From positions 682,001 through 746,000 of the forward strand of contig JAHLKT010000001.1 in NCBI GenBank assembly GCA_020444545.1: DNA of 64,000 nucleotides. Reading direction: 5' to 3'. This document shows, piece by piece, positions 16,833-25,774 of the stretch (position 1 is its first letter; every line of letters begins with the position of its first letter). A program made the position numbers and the translations under genes. The notes beneath the pieces are model-generated. The model did not search any database. It worked only from the letters and a program-made list of their open reading frames with translations, and had not been told where the DNA came from. The DNA is from Desulfarculaceae bacterium. Its GTDB lineage: Bacteria > Desulfobacterota > Desulfarculia > Desulfarculales > Desulfarculaceae.

Positions 16833-18620
16833 ATGACTCACCTCGCCCTGACCACCGACATGATTCTGGTGCTGGCCCTCATCGGACTGGCCGTGCTTTT
16901 GTTCGTCACCGAATGGGTGCGGGTGGACCTGGTGGGCATCATGATGATGGTGCTCACCCCCTTCCTGGGCCTGGTCAAGCCGGCCGAGGCCTTCGCGGGG
17001 CTGAGCTCCAACGCGGTGGTGAGCATCATCGCGGTGATGATCATCGGGGCGGGACTGGACCGCACCGGCCTGGTGGGGATGCTGGTCAAGCCGGTGGTGT
17101 CGCTGAGTCACGGCAAGGCCAAGCGGGTGATGGTGTTGATCTCGGCCACCGTGGCGGGCATCAGCAGCATCATGCAGAACATCGGGGCGGCGGCGCTGTT
17201 TCTGCCCGCGGTGCAGCGCGTCAGCCGCAACCAGATGATCCCCATCTCGCGCCTGTTGATGCCCATCGGCTTCGCGGCCATCCTGGGGGGCACCACCACC
17301 CTGGTGGGCTCCAGCCCCCTGATCCTGCTCAACGATCTTATAAAACCCCTGGGGCTCAAGCCCTTCGGCCTGTTCTCGGTGACCCCGGTGGGGGTGTGCC
17401 TGGTGGCGGCGGGCATCATCTACTTCTTGGTGCTGGGGCGCTGGGTGTTGCCCGAGGGGCAGACCCCGCCGGCCGAGGAGTTGTGCCATCTGCACCCGCA
17501 GGAGGGGCGGCACTTCGAGGCGGTGGTGCCCGAGGAGCTGCCCCAGTCACTCACCGCCGAGGTGATGCTCCGGCGCTACGGGGTGCATTTGGTGGGCCTG
17601 ATCAAATCCGGGGGCCACGAAAAGCTCATGGCCCCGGACGGGCGCAGCGTGCTCTACTCCGGCGACGTGGTGGCCCTGTTGGCCCGGCGGGAGGGGTTGG
17701 AGACCCTGGTGCGCGACTTTGGCCTGGAGGTAAAGCCGGAGCTGGAGATCTTCGCCGACGACCTGAGCCCCCAGCTCTGGGGCGCGGCCGAGGCAGTGGT
17801 GGCCCCCCGCTCCGAGCTGGAGGGCAAGACCCTGGGGCAGGTGCACTTCGTCAGCAAGTTCCATCTGAACCCCCTGACCGTGTTCCGGGGCAAGGAGCCC
17901 CGCGAGGTGCGCCTGGAGGCCATGGAGCTACGGGCCGGGGACAGCCTGCTCATGGAGGGGCCCTGGAGCCGCTTCCGCATCCTGGCCGAAAAGGGCTGGC
18001 TGATCTTCTGCACCCCGGTGCGCGAGGAGCCGCCTGCCTCGGGCCGGGCCGCCGTGGCCGGGGCCTGGCTGGCGGTTTCGCTGGTGCTGATCATGGTCTT
18101 CAAGGTGCAGCTGGGCCTGGGGCTGTTGACCGGCGCGCTGGGCATGTTGGTCTGCCGTGTGATCCCGGTGAGCGAGGCCTATCACTCCATCGATTGGCGC
18201 ACCATCTTTTTGCTGGCCGGGCTGATGCCCCTGGGGCAGGCCACCCTGAACACCGGCACCGCCGCCTGGGTGGCCCAGGAGGCGCTCAGGTTGCTGGGCC
18301 ACCTCTCGCCCCTGGCCGTGCTGGCCGCGGTGGGGATCATGTCCACCGCCTTTACCCTGGTGGTGAGCAACGTGGGGGCGGTAGTGCTGTTGGTGCCCAT
18401 CGCGGTGGAGCTGGCCCTGGACGCCGGGGCCGACCCGCGCCTGGCCGCCCTGGCCGTGGGCCTGGCCACCTCCAACTCCTTCATCCTGCCCACCCACCAG
18501 GTGAACGCCCTGTACATGGGGCCCGGGCGCTATCACTCCACGGACTTCATGAAAGCGGGGCTGCCGCTGTCCATCGTGTTTCTGGTGGTTATGCTGGGGG
18601 TGCTCTACTTGCTGTATTAG
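16833..18620 (+). CDS. SLC13/DASS-type anion transporter with internal TrkA-C (RCK_C) domains
   Basis: The 595-residue protein begins with six membrane segments including the paired signatures MQNIGAAALFLP and, in the second half, VVSNVGAVVLLVPI. A soluble insert at residues about 215-390 carries two TrkA-C-like modules (VLYSGDVVALLARREGLETL and LRAGDSLLMEGPWSRF). This is the layout of the bacterial SLC13 subgroup that moves sulfate, dicarboxylates or similar anions with sodium. The RCK_C insert probably senses a ligand. CAGGAGGCTT precedes the ATG. For an anaerobe a role in sulfate or carboxylate uptake is plausible but unproven. Confidence 0.9.
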   Translation: MTHLALTTDMILVLALIGLAVLLFVTEWVRVDLVGIMMMVLTPFLGLVKPAEAFAGLSSNAVVSIIAVMIIGAGLDRTGLVGMLVKPVVSLSHGKAKRVMVLISATVAGISSIMQNIGAAALFLPAVQRVSRNQMIPISRLLMPIGFAAILGGTTTLVGSSPLILLNDLIKPLGLKPFGLFSVTPVGVCLVAAGIIYFLVLGRWVLPEGQTPPAEELCHLHPQEGRHFEAVVPEELPQSLTAEVMLRRYGVHLVGLIKSGGHEKLMAPDGRSVLYSGDVVALLARREGLETLVRDFGLEVKPELEIFADDLSPQLWGAAEAVVAPRSELEGKTLGQVHFVSKFHLNPLTVFRGKEPREVRLEAMELRAGDSLLMEGPWSRFRILAEKGWLIFCTPVREEPPASGRAAVAGAWLAVSLVLIMVFKVQLGLGLLTGALGMLVCRVIPVSEAYHSIDWRTIFLLAGLMPLGQATLNTGTAAWVAQEALRLLGHLSPLAVLAAVGIMSTAFTLVVSNVGAVVLLVPIAVELALDAGADPRLAALAVGLATSNSFILPTHQVNALYMGPGRYHSTDFMKAGLPLSIVFLVVMLGVLYLLY

Positions 18621-19440
18621 GCGGCTGCGCCAGACGGCGGGATGCTGCGTTGCCGGCATCGCTCCAGCCTCGACGTAGCTATGGCTACGCCTGCGGCTGT
18701 CGCTCGCCGGACGCCTTGCCTGCCGCCGCCTGGCTGTGCCGCTAAGGCCGGTCTGTGTCGGTGAGCAGGCTGAGCCTCCCTTTTTTCCAAAATACCTGCT
18801 AGCGGGCAGGCGGGGATGAACCCCGCCCCTACATTAAAAAAAGCGTTTATCATTGCGAGGAGCCGCTCATCAGCGGCGACGCGGCAATCTCTGCCTGCAA
18901 GGGGCGGCCGCGCCATAATCAGGCCGCCGGGGTGGATCGTTGCCGCCCGCCGGACCTCTTGTGCCCGCGGCACCCAGACAGCGAGCTGTCTGGGCCGCCC
19001 AAGAGTGGTCATCCATTTCCGAACTTCTTGCTGGCGAACCGAGATTGCCGCGTCGCGGCCAAAAGGCCGCTCCTCGCAATGACAAGTTAAATTTTGGGTT
19101 TTTACAGAAGCATACGGTCAGCGGAGCGGCGGCCCGGTGGCGAGCCGGGAGCCGGTGTGCTGCGCGAGGCCGGGCACCAGGGAAGATTGCCACGCAACGG
19201 CGGGAAGGCCGCCTTTTTCATTACCAGCCCTTGGGCCGCCGCTGCTCGCAATGACGGCTATGGCTGTATGGTGCTGGAGTGATGGCCTTGTTCGCCGCCT
19301 ATCCCGTGGCTGTGTGGGAGGGGCGGGGCGCTGGCCTGAACCTCCTGTCGCGCCGCCATGGCGCCGCGACCCAGACAGCAAGCTGTCTGGGCCACCCGGA
19401 GAGTTCCCTTATTCCAGATCTTTTTTCTGAGGGCCCTGGG
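18621..19440. repeat. Intergenic mosaic of palindromic repeat modules, region 2
   Basis: No gene is supported in this 820-bp convergent gap. 18634-18731 is a large imperfect hairpin with the inner palindrome CGTAGC-TATG-GCTACG at 18674-18689. Module A is at 18809-18834. Module D (CATTGCGAGGAGC type) is at 18848-18893, with an inverted partner at 19041-19084 and a degenerate relative at 19184-19256. Module C is at 18973-18994 and 19370-19391. As in region 1, C sits between inverted D copies. Open frames here are repeat-derived. Confidence 0.85.
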
Positions 19441-20832
19441 TCAAGCCAGCATCTCCGGGTCGGGGATGGCCTTGTGGGGGTTCAATATGCCCGCCGGGTC
19501 GAAGAGCTTCTTGATGCCGTGCATCATCCCCAGGGCCACGGGGTCGATCTCCGCGCCCACGTAACCCAGCTTGCTGATGCCCACCCCGTGCTCGCCGCTG
19601 AGGGTGCCGCCCACGGAGAGCACCTTGGCGAAGACGTCGCTCACCGCCTCGTTGGCCGCGGCCAGCTGGTCGGGCTGCTTGGCGTCGAACATCACGTTGA
19701 CATGCAGGTTGCCGTCCCCGGCGTGGCCGAAGGTGGGTATGGGCAGGCCCCGGCGCTGGCCGATCTCCTCGATGGCGCGGAGCACCTCGGCCAAACGGCC
19801 CAGGGGCACGGCCACGTCCTCGTTGTACTTGCTGGGGGCCAGGTGGAACACGGCCGGTCCCATGGCCCGGCGGGCCCGCCACAGCTCGGCGGCCTGGGAG
19901 GGGTCCAGGGCTACCTTGACCTCCTGGCCGCCGCTCTCGGTGAGCACCTGGGCCAGGCGCTGTGCCTGGCGGGGCACCACCTCGGGAGCGCCGTCCACGT
20001 CGATGAGCACCATGGCCTCGGTGCCTTCGGGCAGGCCCAGGCCGATGTAGGCGTCCACGGCCATGAGGCTGGTGCGGTCGATGAACTCCAGGGCGGTGGG
20101 CAGGATGCCCGAGCGCAGCACCGCCTGCACCGCCTCGGCCCCCTGCTCCAGCTCGCCGAACAGGGCGCTCACCGTGGCTTTGGTTTCGGGCTTGGGCAAA
20201 AGGCGCAGGGTCAACTCGGTGATCACCGCCAGGGTGCCTTCGGAACCCACGATGAGCCGGGTGAGGTCGTAGCCCACCACCGATTTCATGGTGGCCTTGC
20301 CGGTGCGGAAGACCTGGCCGGTGGGCAACACCGCGCACAGGGCCAGCACGTAGTCGCGGGTGACGCCGTACTTCACCGCGCGCAGGCCGCCCGCGTTCTC
20401 GGCCGCGTTGCCGCCGATGGTGCAGAAGTCCACGCTGGCCGGGTCCGGGGGATAGAACATGCCCTGGGCCTCGGCGGCGGCTTGCAGCTCGGCGGTGACC
20501 ACCCCGGGCTCTACCACGGCCACCTGGTCGGCCGGGTCTATCTTGATGATGCGGTTCATGTGGGCCAGGTTGAGCACCACCCCGCCCGCCATGGGCAGGG
20601 CCCCGCCGGTGAGCCCGCTGCCCGCGCCCCGGGGAACCACCGGCACCTTGTGGGCCGTGGCCGCGGCCATGACCCGGGCGATCTGCTCGGTGCTCACTCC
20701 GCGCACCACCGCCTCGGGGCGGTGGGCCCGGCGGCTGGCGTCATAGGCATAGAGCACTATGTCCTCGGGGGCGTCGCTGAAATTTTCCGCGCCGGCGGCG
20801 AGGGACAGATCGCGGCGGGCTTCGGGCTGCAT
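19441..20832 (-). CDS. FAD-linked oxidase, glycolate/D-lactate oxidase subunit GlcD-like
   Basis: The start at 20832 is chosen because GGAGGAG precedes that ATG; an upstream TTG is less likely. The 463-residue protein has the PCMH FAD-binding domain (PVVPRGAGSGLTGGALP, and FCTIGGNAAENAGGLRAVKYG for pyrophosphate contacts) and the FAD-oxidase C-terminal domain ending HGIKKLFDPAGILNPHK. It oxidises a 2-hydroxy acid such as glycolate or D-lactate. No GlcE/GlcF or Fe-S partner is adjacent, so the electron acceptor is not evident; an ETF-type acceptor is possible. Confidence 0.92.
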   Translation of the reverse strand: MQPEARRDLSLAAGAENFSDAPEDIVLYAYDASRRAHRPEAVVRGVSTEQIARVMAAATAHKVPVVPRGAGSGLTGGALPMAGGVVLNLAHMNRIIKIDPADQVAVVEPGVVTAELQAAAEAQGMFYPPDPASVDFCTIGGNAAENAGGLRAVKYGVTRDYVLALCAVLPTGQVFRTGKATMKSVVGYDLTRLIVGSEGTLAVITELTLRLLPKPETKATVSALFGELEQGAEAVQAVLRSGILPTALEFIDRTSLMAVDAYIGLGLPEGTEAMVLIDVDGAPEVVPRQAQRLAQVLTESGGQEVKVALDPSQAAELWRARRAMGPAVFHLAPSKYNEDVAVPLGRLAEVLRAIEEIGQRRGLPIPTFGHAGDGNLHVNVMFDAKQPDQLAAANEAVSDVFAKVLSVGGTLSGEHGVGISKLGYVGAEIDPVALGMMHGIKKLFDPAGILNPHKAIPDPEMLA

Positions 20833-20909
20833 GAACTCCTCCGGGGTTGCGCGCAAACCGGGTTTGGTAAGATGCTATTGCATAAATACCACAACCCGAG
20901 GGACTTCTC

Positions 20910-22256
20910 TTGCCTTACCCGCGCCGTTTGACCGCAGCGACCCTGATTTTGGCCCTGGCCCTGGGCCTGGGGGCCTGCTGCGCCACCGCGCCGGGGCCCG
21001 GGGCGCTGATCAGCCTGCCCCAGGACCCGGCGGGCTACGCCACGGCCCTGGGGGCCACGGGCTGTTTGGTGCGGCCCGCCTGGCAAAAGGAGCAGGCGGC
21101 GGCCTATCTGCGGGAGTATTTCGCGGTGTGGGAGCGGGCCGCGCCCAAGCACGATCGCGCCGAACTGCTGGCCATGGGCCATCACCTGTGGGAGAAGCCG
21201 GGCGTCGGGGCCAACCTGCGGCCCCTGCCCGTGGGCTACGGCCAGGCGCTGCTAAAAGCGGCCCACGCCCAGGCCTACCCCAGCGCGAACTGGCAAGGCC
21301 TGACCCTGGAGCGCTGCGATCTGCGGGTGTTGCCCACCGCGCGGCCGGACTTCGGCCCCGGCGCGGGCGGGGGATACCCCTTTGACCGCTTGCAGCAGAC
21401 CGCCCTGCCCGCCGGGACGCCGGTGCGGGTGTGGCACCAAAGTCCCCGGGGCGACTGGCTGGTGGCCGAGACCCCCCTGGCCCTGGGCTGGCTGCCCGCC
21501 AGGGTGGTGGGGCGGCTGAGCCGGGAGCAGGCCACGGTGTGGCAAGGCGGGCCCTTCCTGGCCGTGACCCGCGACCGCGCGGCCCTGCGCGACGGCGAGG
21601 GGCGCTTCGTCATGGACGGGGAGCTGGGCTGGCTTTTGCCCCTGCGCGGGGAGAGCCCCAAGGCCTGGCGGGTGCTCATCCCCCGGGCGCGGCCGGGAGG
21701 GCGGGCCGACCTGGCCCCGGCCTATTTGCCCAAGGCGGACGGGGGGCCCTTCCCCCTACCCCTGACGCCCGCGCGCCTGGCGGGCCTGGCCGCGCCGCTC
21801 ATGGGCCAGCCCTACGCCTGGGGCGGGCTGGGCGGCGGGCGCGACTGCTCGTCCCTGCTGCGCGACCTGCTCATGCCCTTTGGCCTGTGGCTGCCGCGCA
21901 ACTCCTCGGACCAAGGCAAGATGGGCCGGGTGGTTAGGCTGGAAGGCCTGAGCGGCGCGGCCAAGATCGCGGCCATCCGGCGCGAGGGGGTGCCCTGGCT
22001 GAGCATCTTATATTTGCCCGGCCACGTGATGCTCTACCTGGGCAGCCCGGGCGGCCAGCCCCGGGTGCTGCACGACATGTGGGGCCTCAAGACGCGGGGG
22101 CCCAGCGGCGAGGGCCGCCGGGTGGTGGGGCGGGTGGTGATAACCAGCCTGAGCCCCGGCGCGGCCCTGCCCGAGCTGGCCCGGCCCGAGGGGCTCCTGC
22201 TGCCCCGCATCAGCGCCCTGGCGGTTTTGGCCCCGCCCGAGGCCCGCTGTCCCTGA
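20910..22256 (+). CDS. NlpC/P60-type lipoprotein peptidase with SH3-like domains
   Basis: The 448-residue product starts at a TTG. A signal segment with lipobox LGAC (Cys23) marks a lipoprotein. The N-terminal third (LREYFAVWERAAP) is like the N_NLPC_P60 helper domain, the centre contains two SH3-like modules (TPVRVWHQSPRGDWLVAETP), and the C-terminal NlpC/P60 domain has the catalytic Cys in GGGRDCSSLLRDLL, the His in LPGHVMLYLG and a third residue in LHDMWG. Such enzymes cleave peptide stems in peptidoglycan, acting in the periplasm in cell-wall turnover. It is divergent from the GlcD-like gene. Confidence 0.9.
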   Translation: MPYPRRLTAATLILALALGLGACCATAPGPGALISLPQDPAGYATALGATGCLVRPAWQKEQAAAYLREYFAVWERAAPKHDRAELLAMGHHLWEKPGVGANLRPLPVGYGQALLKAAHAQAYPSANWQGLTLERCDLRVLPTARPDFGPGAGGGYPFDRLQQTALPAGTPVRVWHQSPRGDWLVAETPLALGWLPARVVGRLSREQATVWQGGPFLAVTRDRAALRDGEGRFVMDGELGWLLPLRGESPKAWRVLIPRARPGGRADLAPAYLPKADGGPFPLPLTPARLAGLAAPLMGQPYAWGGLGGGRDCSSLLRDLLMPFGLWLPRNSSDQGKMGRVVRLEGLSGAAKIAAIRREGVPWLSILYLPGHVMLYLGSPGGQPRVLHDMWGLKTRGPSGEGRRVVGRVVITSLSPGAALPELARPEGLLLPRISALAVLAPPEARCP

Positions 22257-22295
22257 TCCTTCCTATTTATTATTCCGATAGATATTCCAATTAGT

Positions 22296-22314
22296 AATCG
22301 TTATTTACGATTTT
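22296..22314 (+). terminator. Weak intrinsic terminator after the NlpC/P60 gene
   Basis: A small AT-rich hairpin AATCGT-N5-ACGATT followed by TTTT lies 40 bp after the stop. Confidence 0.4.
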
Positions 22315-22397
22315 ACCCTGCCTTGCCGCGCCCTTAATATTGAGGGGAGGCAATTCACCGAATTTTGTCCGGGGATTATTTCCGCGCGGGAAGCAAC

Positions 22398-22967
22398 ATG
22401 AACCCACCCGAGCCCCTTAGAAAAGAATCCGAGTCCGCCGAGTTGAGCCGCCAGGTGGCGGGCAAGGCCAAGGAGCTGTTCGCCTCGGGGCGCATGCTCT
22501 GCACCCCGGCGGTGGTCACCGCCCTGAACCACGCCCTGGGTGGCGGCCTGGACCAGGCGGTGATCAACAACCTCACCGCCGGGATGGGCAACGGCCTGGG
22601 CGGGTCGGGCTGCCTCTGCGGCGCGGTGAGCGGGGGCTGTTTGTCCCTGGGCCTGTTCCTGGGCAACGGCAAGGCCGGAGGACGCACCGCCAAATCGGTG
22701 GCCTCGGCCAGCAAGCGCCTGCACGACGAGTTCAAGGCCCAGCGGGGCTCCACCTGCTGCCGGGTGCTCTCCAAGAAGGTGAAGCACGACGCCAAGGCCC
22801 ACATGGCCCAGTGCGCCGAGCTGACCGCCCTGGCCGCCGAGATGGCCGCCGGGGCCATTCTGGAGGCCCGGCCCGAGCTGGCCCAGGGGGCGGACCGGGA
22901 ATACCTGGAGAGCGAAGTGAAGAAAAAGGGCGCTTTGTCCCGCCTGGTGACCGCGGTAATGCCATAG
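22398..22967 (+). CDS. C_GCAxxG_C_C family protein
   Basis: The 189-residue product (from the ATG at 22398; an in-frame TTG at 22365 is an alternative) has the redox-like pattern GSGCLCGAVSGGCLSLGLFLG, with a downstream TCCRVL pair. This is the C_GCAxxG_C_C signature, found mainly in anaerobes. The conserved cysteines are thought to bind a metal or cluster, or to act in redox chemistry; no reaction is established. The rest is helical, with no signal peptide. It stands alone between an NlpC/P60 gene and a structured convergent gap. Confidence 0.85.
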   Translation: MNPPEPLRKESESAELSRQVAGKAKELFASGRMLCTPAVVTALNHALGGGLDQAVINNLTAGMGNGLGGSGCLCGAVSGGCLSLGLFLGNGKAGGRTAKSVASASKRLHDEFKAQRGSTCCRVLSKKVKHDAKAHMAQCAELTALAAEMAAGAILEARPELAQGADREYLESEVKKKGALSRLVTAVMP

Positions 22968-23367
22968 TTTGAACCCGCGCTTGCCGCGCGGTACAAAAAA
23001 CTTTACCCGCTCCTCGGAGTGGCCTTTGGAGGCCTCACCGGGGGGCGGGTCGCTTTTTGCGGCTGAATTGAAGGCCTTGCATAAAAAAAGAGAGCGCCGG
23101 GTGGCTAGCCCCGGCGCGCTCTTGGAAAGGAGAAAAGGCTTTGAGAAGCTGGTCGGGCTCTAATACAAGCAATTAGAGTGCCAACCAGTTGCCCAAAGCC
23201 TTTTATTGTCTTTTTGCCTTTTATTCCGCGTTGTTGGCTTGGGGGGCCTTTGGCAGCCCCCTGAGTCCTAAAGCCGCTTCTGGTACAAATTTTTGAACCC
23301 AGGCAACGCCCCGGAAGGATTGACCGGCCAAGGGCGCTTAATCACGATGAAAAGCGCGGTTCAAAAA
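22968..23367 (+). other. Structured intergenic region with a long imperfect hairpin (23133-23204)
   Basis: No gene is supported between two convergent genes. A GC hairpin (AGAGCGC arms) lies around 23091-23123. From 23133 to 23204 the sequence folds back on itself: AAAAGGCTTTG pairs with CAAAGCCTTTT, an interrupted middle stem (about ten pairs) follows, and the tip is CTCTAAT-N7-ATTAGAG. T-rich sequence (TTTTATTGTCTTTTT) comes directly after. It may be a terminator, but the length and near-symmetry are also like a small structured RNA or a MITE-type repeat. Confidence 0.6.
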
Positions 23368-24624
23368 TCAGCACTCCACGCCGGGGGTGATGCCGGGGGC
23401 CGGGAAGCCGGCGCAGAGGTCGGCCACCAGCTCGCGGATGTTGGCCAAGGCGGCCTCGTCCTCCACGTTGAGCGCGGTTTGGTGTACCAGCCCGGCAATC
23501 AAGTCCATTTCCGTCTCGCCCATGCCCCGGGTGGTCAGGGCCGGGGTGCCCATGCGCAGCCCGGAGGGGTCGTTGGCCGAGCGCGGGTCAAAGGGGATCT
23601 TGTTGGCGTTGGCCACGATGCCCGCCTGCTCCATAGCGTTTGCAAGAGCCTTGCCGGTCAGCCCGGCCTTGCCGGCGTCGATCAAGACCAGATGGTTGTC
23701 CGTGCCGCCGGTGACCAGCTCGAAGCCCCGGCTCATCAGGCCCTCGGCCAGGGCCTTGGCGTTGTTCACCACCTGGTGGCAATACTGGGCGTACTCCGGC
23801 CGGGAGGCCTCCTGCAGGGCCACGGCGATGCCCGCGGTGACCTGGTTGTGAGGCCCGCCCTGGATGCCCGGGAAGACCGCCTTGTCCACCGCCGCGGCCA
23901 GCTCGGCCTTGCACAGGATCATGCCGCCCCGGGGGCCGCGCAGGAGCTTGTGGGTGGTGGAGGTCATCACGTCCACGTGGGGGAAGGGCGCGGGGTGGTC
24001 GCCGCTCAGGCACAGGCCCGAGAAGTGGCTCACGTCGGCCACCAGCTTGGCCCCCACCTCGGCCGCGATCTCGGCAAAGGCCGCGAAGTCGATGACCCGG
24101 GGATAGGAGCTGGCCCCGCAGAAGATGATCTGGGGCTTGAACTCCTGGGCCGCCTTGCGGGCGGCGGCGAAGTCGATGCGCCCGGTCTCCTTGCTCAGGC
24201 CGTAGGCGGCGGACTCGTAAAAGATGCCCGAGAAGCTGGCCTTGGCCCCGTGGGTCAGGTGGCCTCCGGCCGCCAGGTCCATGCCCAGCACCCGGCCGCC
24301 CTTGCCCATCAGGGCCAGGTAGACCGCCATGTTGGCCGGGCTGCCCGAGTAGGGCTGCACGTTGGCGTGCTCGGCCTTGAAGAGCTCCTTGGCCCGGCTA
24401 ATGGCCAAGAGCTCCACGCCGTCGATGTTCTCCTGGCCCTGGTAGTAGCGCTTGGCCGGGTAGCCTTCGGAGTACTTGTTGGCCAAGACGCTGCCCGTGG
24501 CGGCCAGGACCGCCTCGGAGGCGTAGTTTTCAGAGGGGATCATGCGCAAGACCGAGGCCTGGCGCTCTTTTTCTTGTTCGATTAGTTGGGCGATTTCCGG
24601 GTCGGTGGCGCGCAGGTGGTCCAT
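23368..24624 (-). CDS. glyA: Serine hydroxymethyltransferase
   Basis: The 418-residue protein is full length for GlyA. It has the family start region (LRMIPSENYASEAVLAATGS), the substrate site NKYSEGYPAKRYYQGQENID, and the PLP lysine in MTSTTHKLLRGPRGG. The C-terminal half has VTGGTDNHLVLID. It interconverts serine plus tetrahydrofolate with glycine plus methylene-tetrahydrofolate, feeding one-carbon metabolism in the cytosol. The gene is monocistronic, with the structured gap at 22968-23367 at its 3' side. No glycine riboswitch is seen upstream. Confidence 0.97.
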   Translation of the reverse strand: MDHLRATDPEIAQLIEQEKERQASVLRMIPSENYASEAVLAATGSVLANKYSEGYPAKRYYQGQENIDGVELLAISRAKELFKAEHANVQPYSGSPANMAVYLALMGKGGRVLGMDLAAGGHLTHGAKASFSGIFYESAAYGLSKETGRIDFAAARKAAQEFKPQIIFCGASSYPRVIDFAAFAEIAAEVGAKLVADVSHFSGLCLSGDHPAPFPHVDVMTSTTHKLLRGPRGGMILCKAELAAAVDKAVFPGIQGGPHNQVTAGIAVALQEASRPEYAQYCHQVVNNAKALAEGLMSRGFELVTGGTDNHLVLIDAGKAGLTGKALANAMEQAGIVANANKIPFDPRSANDPSGLRMGTPALTTRGMGETEMDLIAGLVHQTALNVEDEAALANIRELVADLCAGFPAPGITPGVEC

Positions 24625-24769
24625 GGAACTTCTTTTCCCCGAGTTAATTGCTTAAAGAATCCCTAAACATGGCATAGCACCCTCCGGTTGTCAACGATGG
24701 GGAGCTTGGCTCACGGCGGCCTATGCGGTACAACTTTAGACATAGCGCAACCAGTCCAACTACCCGCAA

Positions 24770-25684
24770 ATGTTCAAGGAGCGCGCTTTGCCCTCAACCG
24801 AATACCAGGAGCTGGACCTCGCCGCCAAGCCGGTCTTCGACCGTCATCTGCACGAGGGGCCGCCCTGCATCAGCGAACTGACCTTTTCCAACCTTTTCAT
24901 GTGGCGCCACCACTACCAGCCCCGCTGGCGGGAGGAGGCCGGCTGCCTGTTGGTGATGGTGTCGCCCGAGGGCGGCCCGGCCTTCGGCCTGCCCCCGGCC
25001 GGAGGCGGCGACTTCCTGGCCGCTTCCGAGGCCCTGTGCCGCGACCTGGCCGGGATGGGCGAAACCCCGCTGCTCCAGAGGGTGGGCGAGCGCCTGGCCC
25101 TGGCCCTGGACGAGGGCGACCGCTTCGCCATCGAGCTGGACCGGGCCAACAGCGACTACATTTACTTGGCTCAAGAGCTGGCCGAGCTGCCCGGGCGGCG
25201 CTTTCACCGCAAAAAGAACCACTTCAACAAGTTCGTCAAGACCTATGAGTTCGAGTACCGCCCCCTGGAGGCCGAGCTGATCACCCAGGTGTTGGACATG
25301 CAGGAGGAGTGGTGCCAACTGCGCGAGTGCACCGCCGACCCCGGCCTGGCCAGCGAGGACCAGGCCATCGTGGAGGCCCTGACCCACTACGCCCATCTGG
25401 ACTACAGCGGCGGGGTCATACTGATAGACGGCAAGGTGGAGGCCTTCAGCCTGGGCGAGCCCCTGAACCCGGACACCGCGGTGGTGCACATCGAAAAAGG
25501 CAATCCCCAGTTCGACGGCATCTACGCGGCCATCAATAAGCTCTTCGTGGCCAACGCCTGGGCGGGCGTGAAGTACATCAACCGGGAGCAGGACCTGGGC
25601 CTGAGCGGGCTGCGTCAGGCCAAGGAGTCCTATCAGCCGGACCACATGGTCAATAAGTACGTGGTTACGCCGAACTTTCTCTAG
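24770..25684 (+). CDS. DUF2156 / phosphatidylglycerol lysyltransferase-like GNAT protein
   Basis: The 304-residue protein matches the LPG_synthase_C/DUF2156 family. It has SELTFSNLFMWRHHYQPRW near residue 40, GRRFHRKKNHFNKFVKTYEF near 145, and a GNAT-like end (NPDTAVVHIEKGNPQFDGIY, then YINREQDLGLSGLRQAKESY). Related domains transfer an aminoacyl group from tRNA to lipids; stand-alone cytosolic members have no proven reaction. There is no membrane domain, unlike MprF. It precedes pyrE by 90 bp on the same strand. Confidence 0.85.
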   Translation: MFKERALPSTEYQELDLAAKPVFDRHLHEGPPCISELTFSNLFMWRHHYQPRWREEAGCLLVMVSPEGGPAFGLPPAGGGDFLAASEALCRDLAGMGETPLLQRVGERLALALDEGDRFAIELDRANSDYIYLAQELAELPGRRFHRKKNHFNKFVKTYEFEYRPLEAELITQVLDMQEEWCQLRECTADPGLASEDQAIVEALTHYAHLDYSGGVILIDGKVEAFSLGEPLNPDTAVVHIEKGNPQFDGIYAAINKLFVANAWAGVKYINREQDLGLSGLRQAKESYQPDHMVNKYVVTPNFL

Positions 25685-25774
25685 ATCGCCCCGCCCGGCA
25701 CCGCTTGCGCCGAGGCCCCGATTGCGCTAGCCTGAGTCAGCGCCGCCAGATGGTGGCGCCAGAAAGGACTCGCC

